From Archangium gephyra (lineage in GTDB: Bacteria; Myxococcota; Myxococcia; Myxococcales; Myxococcaceae), in NCBI GenBank assembly GCA_003243425.1, contig QFQP01000007.1, forward strand, positions 124,001 to 188,000: DNA of 64,000 bases, in the 5' to 3' direction. The notes beneath the pieces were generated by a model. The model saw only the letters and a program-made list of their open reading frames with translations. It was not told the DNA's origin and did no database searches. This document shows, in pieces, positions 42,812-51,900 of this stretch. Numbering within the stretch: position 1 is the stretch's first letter; every line of letters begins with the position of its first letter. Made by a program: the position numbers and the translations under genes.

Positions 42812-44950
42812 ATGATGTCGGCTCCTATGCAGTGGCGTGAAGACCTGAACCCCGCGAGGGCGGGCGATGCTGAAGCGCGCGAGCGGCTGCGTGAGTACTT
42901 CACGCCGTTCGCGCACGGCGTCGCGCTCGCGCACGCGCCGCATCACCTGGTCGACGGCCTCGTGCCGCGTATTCTCGACGCCGCGCTCGCGACGCTCGAC
43001 GCGGTGCCCGATGCGCAGGTCGGCGCGCACGTCATGAGCGTGGCGCGCAAGCAGGCACGCGACGCGGCAGGGCCCCGCGTCGACGAGCAGAGCTCCAGGG
43101 AGCCCACCATTCTCGAAGCGCGTCAGACGCTGAGCCGGCTGCGCACGCTGCCCGACACCGCGCGCGAGCGTTTCTTCCTGCGCGTGGTCGACGGCATTCC
43201 CGGGCCCGAGCTGGCCGAGGTGTCGGGGACCACGCTGGCCGAAGTGCGCAGCGACCTCGAGCGCAGCGCCGAAGCCGCGAGCCGCTTCCTGGGTCAGCCC
43301 GCGACGTTCTCTGCTGACGACTATCTATGGGAGCTGAGCGGCGCGCCGCCGCCGATGCTGGCCATGCTCGAGATGCAGCTGCCGGTGCTGCGCTTCGACC
43401 CGACCTCGGCGCCGGCCGCGCCCGAAGCCGCGGCCACTGCGGGTACGTTCCAGGAGCTCCCGGCCGTCGGTCACGCCATCAAGCCGCTGCTGCCCTTCAG
43501 CCTCGACGACGAGACGTCGGTGGGCACGGAGGTCGGCACCGAGCCCGGAGTGGCCACCACGAAGCCTCCGCCGGCCCTCGCGCCCAACCCGTTCGAGCCG
43601 CAGGTGCGCACCATCGCCGCCACCGACCTGCCCGTCGAAGCGCGCGTGTCGGCGCCGACGGTGCCGTGGTCCGAAGGGTCGAGCAGCAAGAGTGGCCGCC
43701 AGCAGCCCCTGCCCGCGCGCCCCGTGCCGCAACCCGGCGAGGGCGGCGAGCGCAGCGGCAAGAGCGGCAGCGGGAAGCGCGCGGGCGAAACGTCGCGCAG
43801 CGGCCGTCAGTCGCAGGTGCCCGGCGAGAGCAACAGGAACCTCAAGCAGTCCCCGATGCCCGGCAAGCTCGAGGTGACCAAAGACGCGCCCGCGCTCGCC
43901 GACGACGACCCGTTGCCGACCGTGGCGAAGGTGCCGCAGCTGGCCATGCAGCACCAGGCCGAGCAGGCGATGTTGGGGCGGCCGACCATCAGCCTGCCCA
44001 TCAGCGCGGCCGTCAGCGAGACGCGCGTGTTGCCGATTCCCCCCGCGGTGGCCCACGCCGAGACCCACCTGGGCGTACCGGTGGCGCCGCCGCCCGAGCG
44101 CGGCTGGCTCGACGGCATCGACCTCAAGGGAGCCCAGCCGCTGTTCTTCGCGGTGGGGCTGCTGGTCGTGGGGCTGATGATCGGCGGCCTGTCGATGTAC
44201 TCGGCCGACCGCCAGCAGCGCGCGAGCTGGCAGCTGGCACAGGTGGTCGTCGCCGCGGAAGACCTGAGCGTGGGCGACCCCATCACCCTGGAGAACACCG
44301 CCATTCGCTCGGTGCCCGACCCGTTCAACGGCAGCGGCGTGGTGAAGGCCGAGGCGATGAACATGGTGCTCGACCAGCGCCTGGCGACCGACCTGCAGAT
44401 GGGCGACCCCATTTTCTATTCGCAGCTGGTGTCGATGCGCGTGATGAACGACCGGTTGAGCCGGCGCGTCTCGAAGCGTGGCCGCGCATACGCCATCGAC
44501 ACCACGGCCGACGTGGCGGTGGGCCGCTTCGTGAGGCCGAGCGACCTCGTCGACGTGGTCGTCAGCTTCCCCATGGGTGACAAGGGCAAGCCCGACGTGC
44601 AGCGCCGCGCGGTGACGCTGCTGCAGAAGGTTCGCGTCATCGCCACCGGGCAGCTCACCGGCACCATTCCCGAAGAAACGGTCGACCCGTCGGTGCGGGA
44701 ATACGCGCACGTCACGCTGCTGCTGCTGCCCGAAGAGGTCGAAGCGCTCACGCTCGCCAGGCAGATGGGCCGGGTGAAGTTGACGCTGCGCAACGAGGAA
44801 GACGTCGATGTCGACCGCGAGCGCCTCTACACCGACTCGAACACCCTGCTGGAAGGCGAGCGGCACGAGCTGAAGAAGAAGCGCGATCAGATCATCCGCG
44901 TCATTCGCGGGCCGCTCAACGAGAGCCAGCAGCCCCCGAAGAAACGCTAG
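42812..44950 (+). CDS. Sigma-like N-terminus fused to CpaB/RcpC-type SAF membrane protein
   Basis: A 712-residue protein. Residues about 10-175 look like a degenerate ECF sigma factor: region 2-like (YFTPFAHGVALAHAPHHLV, then HVMSVARKQARDAA) and region 4-like (TLSRLRTLPDTARERFFLRVV, ELAEVSGTTLAEVRSDLERS). A long Pro/Ser/Gly/Lys-rich linker follows, then one membrane helix (about 446-467, FFAVGLLVVGLMIGGLSMY). The C-terminal part is SAF and RcpC/CpaB (VVVAAEDLSVGDPITL, LSRRVSKRGRAYAIDTTADVAVG). CpaB is normally a periplasmic part of Flp/tad pili; no other tad gene is nearby. Start could also be 42827. Confidence 0.8.
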   Translation: MMSAPMQWREDLNPARAGDAEARERLREYFTPFAHGVALAHAPHHLVDGLVPRILDAALATLDAVPDAQVGAHVMSVARKQARDAAGPRVDEQSSREPTILEARQTLSRLRTLPDTARERFFLRVVDGIPGPELAEVSGTTLAEVRSDLERSAEAASRFLGQPATFSADDYLWELSGAPPPMLAMLEMQLPVLRFDPTSAPAAPEAAATAGTFQELPAVGHAIKPLLPFSLDDETSVGTEVGTEPGVATTKPPPALAPNPFEPQVRTIAATDLPVEARVSAPTVPWSEGSSSKSGRQQPLPARPVPQPGEGGERSGKSGSGKRAGETSRSGRQSQVPGESNRNLKQSPMPGKLEVTKDAPALADDDPLPTVAKVPQLAMQHQAEQAMLGRPTISLPISAAVSETRVLPIPPAVAHAETHLGVPVAPPPERGWLDGIDLKGAQPLFFAVGLLVVGLMIGGLSMYSADRQQRASWQLAQVVVAAEDLSVGDPITLENTAIRSVPDPFNGSGVVKAEAMNMVLDQRLATDLQMGDPIFYSQLVSMRVMNDRLSRRVSKRGRAYAIDTTADVAVGRFVRPSDLVDVVVSFPMGDKGKPDVQRRAVTLLQKVRVIATGQLTGTIPEETVDPSVREYAHVTLLLLPEEVEALTLARQMGRVKLTLRNEEDVDVDRERLYTDSNTLLEGERHELKKKRDQIIRVIRGPLNESQQPPKKR

Positions 44951-45682
44951 TCAACCGATGCGCGCCGAGAGCACCGCGGCGTGCGGCGTGCGCAGGTAGT
45001 CCTCCCAGAACTCGGCGCCGAAGATCTCCACGCCCATGGGGTCGCACTGCGGCGCGTGCCAGGTGATGTCCACGAAGCCGGCACTCTGCAGTGCCTCTTC
45101 GTAGCTCTGACGCGACCAGCGGTGCGCGAAGAGCCGCGTCTCCATGCCGGGCAGCACGATCTCGAGCGTGAGCAGGTCGCCGTCGGCCTTCCCGCCCGAC
45201 AGCTGAAAACCGTAGTTCAGGTAGTAGCCCGGGTCGGCGAGGTTGATGTCGGGGCTCACGCACACGGTGACGAACCGGCCGTTGGGCTTGAGCGCCGAGG
45301 CCACGTTGCGGCACATGTCGAACAGCGCTTCACGCGTGGGGGCGTAGTGCAGCAGGTAGGCGGCGAGCACGCGGTCGAACTTGCCGACGTCACCCAGCGC
45401 GCTGACGTCACGGACCAGGTATTCGACGTTGCGGGCGTCGCTCTGCTCGAGGTGCCGCGCGTAGGAGATCATGCCCTCCGACGAATCGACGCCGACCACG
45501 CGCTGGGCCCCGCGCTCCTTCAACTTGCGCGTGTAGAGCCCGGTGCCGCACGCGAGGTCGAGCACCGACATGGCGTCGACCTCACCCAGCGCGTTGAACA
45601 ACGTGTGCTCTTCGTAGAACTTCCGCAGCGGCGAGTGGGCCGTCTGTTCACTCAGCTCTGCCAATGCATCGTACTGGCTCAC
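44951..45682 (-). CDS. SAM-dependent methyltransferase
   Basis: A 243-residue class I methyltransferase. The SAM loop is VLDLACGTGLYTRKL, the acidic loop is VGVDSSEGMI, and AAYLLHYAPTREALFDMCRNV leads into FVTVCVSPDINLADPG. The sequence is typical of small-molecule methylases. It begins at the stop of the CpaB-like gene on the opposite strand with no overlap; the substrate is unknown. Confidence 0.85.
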   Translation of the reverse strand: MSQYDALAELSEQTAHSPLRKFYEEHTLFNALGEVDAMSVLDLACGTGLYTRKLKERGAQRVVGVDSSEGMISYARHLEQSDARNVEYLVRDVSALGDVGKFDRVLAAYLLHYAPTREALFDMCRNVASALKPNGRFVTVCVSPDINLADPGYYLNYGFQLSGGKADGDLLTLEIVLPGMETRLFAHRWSRQSYEEALQSAGFVDITWHAPQCDPMGVEIFGAEFWEDYLRTPHAAVLSARIG

Positions 45683-45724
45683 GCATCACCCCATCCCCCC
45701 GATGGTTGAACTGCTTGGCCCCGA

Positions 45725-45765
45725 AACGAAAACGCGCGCCCCCCTATGACGGAGACCCGCGCGTT
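45725..45765 (-). terminator. Terminator-like hairpin after the epimerase operon
   Basis: On the minus strand, AACGCGCG (45765-45758) pairs exactly with CGCGCGTT (45738-45731) around a 19-base loop and is followed by TTCGTTTCGG. It lies downstream of the epimerase stop at 45791. Confidence 0.6.
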
Positions 45766-45790
45766 GCCAAGCGAAGACGCCCGACGATCG

Positions 45791-46711
45791 TCAGACGGGG
45801 CTGATGCGACGGTAGCGCTTGAGCGTCTCGACCTCGCTCATCTGGTGCTGGAAGCCGGTCGCTGCGCGGAACGCGGACCCGTCGACGACGATGGGGTACT
45901 TGATGTGCTCGAGCGCGCCGCGCGGGAGGCTCGGCAGCCCGAAGCGCCCCAGCATCGACTTGAGGACGATTTCAGGCACCGGCACCACGGTGCGCCCGGT
46001 TTCACGCGCGATGGTTCCCAGCGGCACCGGCGAGGGCCCGGCCACGTTGAACACGCCACGTGGCCGCTTCTCGACGGCCGCGACGATGGCGCGCGCCGCG
46101 TCACTCTCGTCGAGGAACTGAAAGAGCGGGTCGTAGCCGAAGACCATGGGCACGCGGCGGCCACGCAGGAAGCTCGACAGCGTTCCCGAGCGTGACGGCC
46201 CGAGCGTGTAGACCATGCGCAACAGCGTGGTGGTCAGCTTCTCGTCACGCCAGAGCATGTTCGAGGCGAACAGGTCGGCGGCCACGAGGTCGGCGAGCTC
46301 GGGGAAGTTGCCGATGCCGTACGGGGGCTCGTTCTCGGTGTGGTACAGCGGCGAGTCGGCCGACGCGCCGTAATACGTGTGCCGCCCGACGACGACCACG
46401 TGCTTCACGCCGTGCGTCGCCGAGTGCGCGAACACCGCCTGCGTACCGCCGAGGTTGATGCGCGCGCGTTCTTCACCGCCGGCCGAGAGCGCGTTGACGG
46501 TGGCCATGTGCACCACGCACTCCGGCCGTTCGAGGCGGAAGACGTCTTCAGCCGCGCGCTTGCGGATGTCGACCTCGTGCACCGCGATGTCCCTGGGCGC
46601 TTCGAACCACGGGCGCCGGTCCATGCCGATGACCGTGTGCCTGGCCTCACGCAGCAGCAGCGCGACCTGACGGGCGATGGCACCGCCGACTCCGACGATG
46701 AGGATCTTCAT
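45791..46711 (-). CDS. NAD-dependent epimerase/dehydratase family protein
   Basis: A 306-residue Rossmann-fold protein: GVGGAIARQVALLLREA nucleotide site, DMRRPW and DI motifs, VVVGRHTYYGAS, then the catalytic-type Tyr region (YHTENEPPYGIGNF). The ATG overlaps the stop of the acyltransferase upstream (ATGA). The substrate is unknown. It probably acts with the upstream acyltransferase. Confidence 0.82.
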   Translation of the reverse strand: MKILIVGVGGAIARQVALLLREARHTVIGMDRRPWFEAPRDIAVHEVDIRKRAAEDVFRLERPECVVHMATVNALSAGGEERARINLGGTQAVFAHSATHGVKHVVVVGRHTYYGASADSPLYHTENEPPYGIGNFPELADLVAADLFASNMLWRDEKLTTTLLRMVYTLGPSRSGTLSSFLRGRRVPMVFGYDPLFQFLDESDAARAIVAAVEKRPRGVFNVAGPSPVPLGTIARETGRTVVPVPEIVLKSMLGRFGLPSLPRGALEHIKYPIVVDGSAFRAATGFQHQMSEVETLKRYRRISPV

Positions 46712-47517
46712 ACGCGCCCCTGCAGACCGCGACGGTCGCCACGGGCCGCTTCGATGAGCTCGGCGATGCGCGCCTTGACCTGATCGACGTAGCCCTTCAC
46801 CACCGAGTCTTCTTCGTCGCCGGTGCCCTCGAAGAACATCGGCTTGCCGTAGTGCACCACGAGCTTCGCGGGCAGCGGCGCGGCGATGCCGTAGGGCGTG
46901 ACCGGCACGTAGGGCACGCCCATCAACTTGCCGAGCGTGCGCGAGTTGTGAACGGTAGGCACCGCATCGCCGCCGCCGACGAACCCGAGCGGCACGATGG
47001 GCGTCTTCGTCTTGAGCGCGAGGCGAACGAAGCCGGTGCCGAAGTCGACCAGCGAGTAACGCTCCTTGAACAACTTCGCGGTGCCCTTCGCGCCTTCGGG
47101 GAAGACCATGAGCAGGCGGTCGTCCATCAGCAGGCGCTCTGCATGTTCCGGCAGGCCGGTGAGCTGGCCGGTGCGCGAGCTCCACAGGCTCGAGACCGGC
47201 AGCTGGTTCATGAACTTCTCGACCATGCCCTGCGCGAGCCGCGGCGGGTTCATCTCGAGCAGCATCGAGGTGAGCACCATGGCGCCGTCGATGGCGTAGC
47301 CACCGGAGTGGTTGCCCACCAGCATCGCCCGGCCACGCGGCGGTACGTTCTCGATGCCCACCGCCTTCACGCGGAAGTAGCGGCGGTAGAAGAAGCCCAG
47401 CGCGCTGAACGCGACGGCCAGGTGCTTCTTCGAGATTCCGTACGGGTCGACACCGAACTGGTTGAAAGGCAGCTCCAACCGCTCGACGAGATCGCTGACT
47501 GCTTCGTCACGAGCCAT
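46708..47517 (-). CDS. Lysophospholipid acyltransferase-like (PlsC-type)
   Basis: A 269-residue acyltransferase. It has the NHSGGYAIDG block (an NH...D variant), the second block LLMVFPEGAKGT and the TPIVPLGFVGGGDAV segment. Such proteins add an acyl chain to lysophosphatidate or similar lipids on the inner face of the inner membrane. It overlaps the epimerase gene, so the two form an operon. Confidence 0.85.
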   Translation of the reverse strand: MARDEAVSDLVERLELPFNQFGVDPYGISKKHLAVAFSALGFFYRRYFRVKAVGIENVPPRGRAMLVGNHSGGYAIDGAMVLTSMLLEMNPPRLAQGMVEKFMNQLPVSSLWSSRTGQLTGLPEHAERLLMDDRLLMVFPEGAKGTAKLFKERYSLVDFGTGFVRLALKTKTPIVPLGFVGGGDAVPTVHNSRTLGKLMGVPYVPVTPYGIAAPLPAKLVVHYGKPMFFEGTGDEEDSVVKGYVDQVKARIAELIEAARGDRRGLQGRV

Positions 47518-47562
47518 GAGGCGCGGGAGGTGAGCGCGCTTTCAGGTGCGACGCAATGTGGA

Positions 47563-48051
47563 TCAGCGGAAGGTGACGGTGCTGCGCGTGTTCGCGCGCT
47601 GCACGAATTCTTCGAGCGTGCCCGACAACGAGGTCGCTTCGAGCATGGTGGGGAACTGGCCGATGGGCACGTCTTCCGGGCCCGACGCGGTCATCACCCA
47701 CAGCGACAGCGCGTAGCCGTTGGGAACGCTGGTGAAAGGCCACTTCAAGACGCGCAGCTCGACGCGCGCCATGTCGAGCGGTTCGCCGTCGAGCAGCAGG
47801 CGGCTGTTGGCGCGCACGAGGGTGCGTTCGGCGCCGCGCGCGCTGCGCACCAGCAGAACGATGAGCGTCGGCAGGACGAACGCGGCGGCGGTGAGCCACA
47901 GCAACTCGAAGCCCGAGCCCCATTCGGGAAGAAAGGCGAGGCCCACGAACGCCACCAGCGCCCCGCTGAAGGTCACCACGCGACTGCGGTCAGCACCGAT
48001 GCGCACGACGACGCAGTCACTGCGGTTCTGGGTGACGAAGGCACGCCGCAT
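47563..48051 (-). CDS. Small membrane protein
   Basis: A 162-residue protein with two N-terminal helices (VVTFSGALVAFVGLAF and ELLWLTAAAFVLPTLIVLLV) and a strand-rich soluble end (LLLDGEPLDMARVELRVLKW, then VPIGQFPTMLEATSLSGTL). No domain is recognised. It may start 36 bases further upstream. Confidence 0.65.
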   Translation of the reverse strand: MRRAFVTQNRSDCVVVRIGADRSRVVTFSGALVAFVGLAFLPEWGSGFELLWLTAAAFVLPTLIVLLVRSARGAERTLVRANSRLLLDGEPLDMARVELRVLKWPFTSVPNGYALSLWVMTASGPEDVPIGQFPTMLEATSLSGTLEEFVQRANTRSTVTFR

Positions 48052-48156
48052 GTCGGGCACTGTAACGGCGACCGGGCCCGAGTTCATCCGGCCCCACGCC
48101 TGGAGGCCGTTCAGTGGCAGGTTCCCGCCGGCTCTTCGGAGAGGTGGCGTGGACCG

Positions 48157-49140
48157 CTACATCCAAACCAGCACAACCACGAGAATCGCGCCGAGCGTCA
48201 GTAACAACCCTGCCGCCACCGCCAGCTGCGTCATGGCGTCCTTCCTCGCCACGTCGTCGAGGTCTTCCCCACGCAGCATGTGCAGCACGTTCCACAACGT
48301 CTTGCTGCTGAGCACACCGTCACTGCCCTTCGACTTGCTGCGCTTCCCGTCCTTCTTCGCTTCGGGGTCATCGACGCGCGTTTGGGTGGCACGAAGCTGC
48401 GGCTGCACGTGAACGTTCGCTGAATCGAACGCCACCGCGCGGCGATTCACTTCGACCTCGGTCTTCAACTTCTCGGCGTTGTCCTTCCACGTCGGCGCAT
48501 CGACCGACGACGGCCTGGCGGCGTGAAAGTCCTGCGGCGACCGCGCTTCCAACATCTCGCGCGCAGCCTCGAGACCGGTACGCCCGTCACTGGTCTGAAG
48601 CTCGTTGAACTGCGCCCTGGTCAGCGCCTTGTCGAACTGCGCCAACGTCTTGTCCCACTCCGCTGCATTCAACGGAGGCGCGAGTTTGAGCGCCGCTTCT
48701 TCCGCGACAGGCTGCTGCGCCGTTCCGTTCGCCAGTTCATTGAAGCGCTCGGCATACGTCTCGAAGAACTCGAACAACCGCGCCGCCTGCTGCTGCCGCG
48801 ACATGCCCGGGTGACCGAGCAACCCGCTCTTCACCAACTGCAGGTCAGACAGAAACCGCTCCGGCATCGCGCGCGCATCGGTGAGCCGCTCGGTGTCGGG
48901 CGCCAGCGTCTCGACATCGCGAAATACTTCCCCACCACCGGTCAACGCGCCCAGGTCCTGCTCCAGGCCACCGCCGAACAGGTCCTTGAGCTCCGGCGAG
49001 TTCGCCGCCTTCTGCACTTCACGAAGCTCGGCCGGCGCCAGCGCACCGGTCTGCGCACGCCGCACCAATTCACGCGCAGCCGCCGCTGCACCGCCACCAC
49101 CGGCACGCACGGAACGAAGGAGGTCAGCGCTACCCGCCAT
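48157..49140 (-). CDS. Tail-anchored helical protein
   Basis: A 327-residue protein that is mostly helical, with a very charged region (VDDPEAKKDGKRSKSKGSDG) before a single C-terminal membrane segment (LAVAAGLLLTLGAILVVVLVW). The body carries several helices such as FEFFETYAERFNELA. It has no known domain. The C-terminal anchor suggests it is embedded from the cytoplasmic side. The function is unknown. Confidence 0.75.
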   Translation of the reverse strand: MAGSADLLRSVRAGGGGAAAAARELVRRAQTGALAPAELREVQKAANSPELKDLFGGGLEQDLGALTGGGEVFRDVETLAPDTERLTDARAMPERFLSDLQLVKSGLLGHPGMSRQQQAARLFEFFETYAERFNELANGTAQQPVAEEAALKLAPPLNAAEWDKTLAQFDKALTRAQFNELQTSDGRTGLEAAREMLEARSPQDFHAARPSSVDAPTWKDNAEKLKTEVEVNRRAVAFDSANVHVQPQLRATQTRVDDPEAKKDGKRSKSKGSDGVLSSKTLWNVLHMLRGEDLDDVARKDAMTQLAVAAGLLLTLGAILVVVLVWM

Positions 49141-49231
49141 GACACCGACTCTACCCACCTTCAGCGCCCTCTTTTCTTTGCGCGCGGATTTCGTGGGGAC
49201 CCGGTGACGGCGCCGCTATCGTGTTCGAGAC

Positions 49232-49591
49232 ATGAGCGAAACCGACGGCGCAGAGAAACGGCGGCACCCGCGCACGCCCTTGAACGTGCTCGTGCAGTTC
49301 CGCTTCGACAGTTTCGACGAGTTCCTCGCGGAGTACTCGCTCAACATCTCGCCCGGCGGCATCTTCATTCGTACCGACGCACCGCGCGAACAGGGCGCGG
49401 TCATCTACCTGCAGTTCACCTTGCGCGACGGCAGCCGGCTCATCGAAGGCATGGGCCGGGTGGTGCGCGTGAACCCGCCCGGTGATGCGTCACGGCCCGC
49501 GGGCATGGGCGTCGAATTCACCAACCTCGACGACGAGTCGATCGGCCTCATCGCGGAGATCTGCTCGCAGCGCGGTGGCTCGCGGAACTGA
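49232..49591 (+). CDS. PilZ-domain protein (TIGR02266 type)
   Basis: A 119-residue PilZ protein. The c-di-GMP contacts are present: RRHPR at residues 10-14 and NISPGGIFIRT at 38-48. It matches the myxobacterial family TIGR02266. It is probably an effector in cyclic-di-GMP signalling. The histidine kinase gene follows after three bases, which suggests a link between the two. Confidence 0.9.
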   Translation: MSETDGAEKRRHPRTPLNVLVQFRFDSFDEFLAEYSLNISPGGIFIRTDAPREQGAVIYLQFTLRDGSRLIEGMGRVVRVNPPGDASRPAGMGVEFTNLDDESIGLIAEICSQRGGSRN

Positions 49592-49594
49592 CGC

Positions 49595-51016
49595 ATGAGT
49601 CTTCGGGCCCGGCTGTTGCTGGCATTTCTGCTGCCCGCGCTGCTGGTGTTGGCAGTCGGCGGGTACCTGCTGTTCCGCGCCTCGCGAAACACGCTCGAAG
49701 AAGAGCTCGGCCGTTCTCTCGCGGCCATCGCTGCGTCCGTCGCCTCGCAGCTCAAGGCGGAGCGGGTGTTGTCAATCGAAGCCGGCGACGCGAGCGGTGA
49801 AGGCAGCCGCACCTGGCGCAGCCTCAACACGCAGCTGGTCGACGTGAAGGAGCGCACCCGGGTTCGTCGCATCTACGTGGTCGATGCGCAGCGGCGCGCG
49901 CGCCTCGATGCCGGCGGCAAGTTGGAGACGATGGCCGAGGCCACCGAGCTGCTGCGCGACCCCGCCGAAGTGCAGCGCGCGTTGGACGGCCGGCTCTCGT
50001 GGAGTCAGGTGCTCTTCGAAGGCAACGACGGGCTGCTCTACAAGACCGGCTACGCGCCGCTGCTCGCCGATGGACGGGCCGTGGGACTGGTGGCCGTCGA
50101 AGGCAGCGCCCAGTTCTTCGGTCCGCTCCGGCAGCTGAGAAACGCGTTCATCGTGTTGTCTGCACTGACGTTGTTGCTGCTGGCGATCGCGGCGTTCGTG
50201 ATGGCGCGCGGCATCGCGACTCCGCTCGAGCGGCTGGTGAGCGCTGCGCTGCGCATCGGCCGCGGAGACCTGTCGACGCCTGTGACCGGCGAACCCACGC
50301 GCGAAATCGGCATTCTCTCGCGCGAGCTCGAGGCCATGCGGCAGGCGATCGAGAGCCGCGATCGGCAGTTGAAGCTGATGCTCGGTGGCGTGGCGCACGA
50401 GGTGAAGAACCCGCTGGGCGGCATGGAGTTGTTCGCCGGCCTGCTGGACGAAGAGCTCGCCTCGGCGCAGCCCAACAACGAAGACGCGCGCGAACACCTC
50501 GTGAAGATTCGCCGCGAGCTGCAGTACCTCAAGCGCATCGTGGAAGACTTCCTCGCGTTCGCCAAAGAGCAGCGCGTGCAGCTGGCGACGGTCGAAGCCA
50601 GGACCCTGCTCGAGGGCGCTGCGCAGCACATGAGCGGCGAAGCCGAGTCGCGCGGCGTGACCGTGAGCGTCGACGCGCAGCCAGGCAACGTAGAAGTCGA
50701 CGCGAGCCTCATGACCAGCGCGCTGGTGAACCTGGTGAAGAACGCGGTGCAGATCAGCACGGCCGGTCAGACGGTCACCATCCGCGGTCGTGTCGACGGT
50801 GCGCGCTACGAGCTGAGCGTTCACGACGACGGGCCCGGCATCTCCACAGACCTGCAGGCGCGCATCTTCGAACCGTTCTTCACCACGCGTGAAAAAGGCA
50901 CCGGGCTCGGTCTCCCGCTCGCGAAGAAGCTCGCCGAAGCCCACCGCGGCACGCTGACACTCGAATCGACGCCGGGCTCGACTACGTTCCGCCTCTCTTT
51001 GCCCCGAAAATCATGA
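49595..51016 (+). CDS. Sensor histidine kinase
   Basis: A 473-residue kinase. It has two membrane helices (about 7-27 and 184-206) around a periplasmic sensor domain, a HAMP segment (ATPLERLVSAALRIGRGDLSTPV), the phospho-acceptor His in GGVAHEVKNPLGG (about 268) and a HATPase with ALVNLVKNAVQIS, DDGPGI and GTGLGLPLAKKLAE. All catalytic motifs look intact. It overlaps the Yip1 gene by four bases (ATGA). A response regulator is not adjacent. Confidence 0.92.
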   Translation: MSLRARLLLAFLLPALLVLAVGGYLLFRASRNTLEEELGRSLAAIAASVASQLKAERVLSIEAGDASGEGSRTWRSLNTQLVDVKERTRVRRIYVVDAQRRARLDAGGKLETMAEATELLRDPAEVQRALDGRLSWSQVLFEGNDGLLYKTGYAPLLADGRAVGLVAVEGSAQFFGPLRQLRNAFIVLSALTLLLLAIAAFVMARGIATPLERLVSAALRIGRGDLSTPVTGEPTREIGILSRELEAMRQAIESRDRQLKLMLGGVAHEVKNPLGGMELFAGLLDEELASAQPNNEDAREHLVKIRRELQYLKRIVEDFLAFAKEQRVQLATVEARTLLEGAAQHMSGEAESRGVTVSVDAQPGNVEVDASLMTSALVNLVKNAVQISTAGQTVTIRGRVDGARYELSVHDDGPGISTDLQARIFEPFFTTREKGTGLGLPLAKKLAEAHRGTLTLESTPGSTTFRLSLPRKS

Positions 51017-51825
51017 ACTCTCCGACCTGTGCGCTTCACCCGGACCAGTACGCCGGCGCGACGTGTCCGCGCTGCGGCAACTTCACCTGCGCGACGTGCA
51101 ACCCCGACGGCCGTACGCTGTGCCCCACGTGCCGAGCGCTCACCAACGACGCCACGGGCAACAAGACACCGTGGGAGCGCCGCGCAGAGCTCGGCCTGGT
51201 CAACGCCTTCATCGCGCAGGTGAAAGAGACGCTGTTCGAGCCTCGCCGCTTCTGGGCGACGGTCGACCGCAATGGCAGCGCGTCGGACGCGTTCTGGTTC
51301 GGCTGGCTGGTCACCGCCGTCGCCACCATCGGCAGCACGCCGTACCAGGTGTTCAACTTCTGGTCGCAGGGCAAGCAGTTCGAAGACCTCAGCCGCCAGA
51401 TGGGCGACGTGCCGGCGATGAAGGCGTTCCTCGGGCTCTTCTCGTGGTTCGGTGAGAACCCGCTGCTCGCCGCCGGCATTCTGTGTGTCTGGGGCGTGGT
51501 GATGTACCCGCTCACGTTCTTCATTCACGTGGGCGTGGTGCATGTCGGCTGCGTACTCGCCGGCATGCGCAATCACCCCATCAACGTCACCGTGCGCGCG
51601 CTCGCGTATGCGTCGGCACCGAACCTGGGCATCGTGATCCCCGTCGTCGGCGGCTTCGCGAGCATCTACACGCTGGTGTTGCAGATCTGGGGGTTGCGCG
51701 AATTGCAGCAGGGCACCACGGGTCGCGCCATCGTCGCGACGTTGTGGTTCACGATTCTCATCTGCTGCGCAGGCATGGTCGCGGGCATCGCGGCCGTGGC
51801 GATGCTCGCCAGTCGTATCGGCTGA
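51013..51825 (+). CDS. B-box zinc-finger Yip1-domain membrane protein
   Basis: A 270-residue protein. Residues 1-45 hold a B-box-like zinc finger (CALHPDQYAGATCPRCGNFTCATC, with paired Cys and His) and the rest has five or six membrane helices typical of Yip1-domain proteins (GLVNAFIAQVKETLFEPRRFW and LTFFIHVGVVHVGCVLAG). ATG overlaps the histidine kinase stop. Myxobacterial members of this family are of unknown function. Confidence 0.82.
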   Translation: MNSPTCALHPDQYAGATCPRCGNFTCATCNPDGRTLCPTCRALTNDATGNKTPWERRAELGLVNAFIAQVKETLFEPRRFWATVDRNGSASDAFWFGWLVTAVATIGSTPYQVFNFWSQGKQFEDLSRQMGDVPAMKAFLGLFSWFGENPLLAAGILCVWGVVMYPLTFFIHVGVVHVGCVLAGMRNHPINVTVRALAYASAPNLGIVIPVVGGFASIYTLVLQIWGLRELQQGTTGRAIVATLWFTILICCAGMVAGIAAVAMLASRIG

Positions 51826-51900
51826 GGCTGTCACCTCGGCGGCACGCCGTGGGCCGCGCGCCTTTCTCCGCGCGCCGCCCCGGCGACTAACGTCCCCAGC

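Noticed and set aside
45683..45790. A small RNA gene in the gap between the methyltransferase and the epimerase.
   Set aside because: The only structure is the AACGCGCG/CGCGCGTT hairpin, which is better explained as the end of the epimerase operon.
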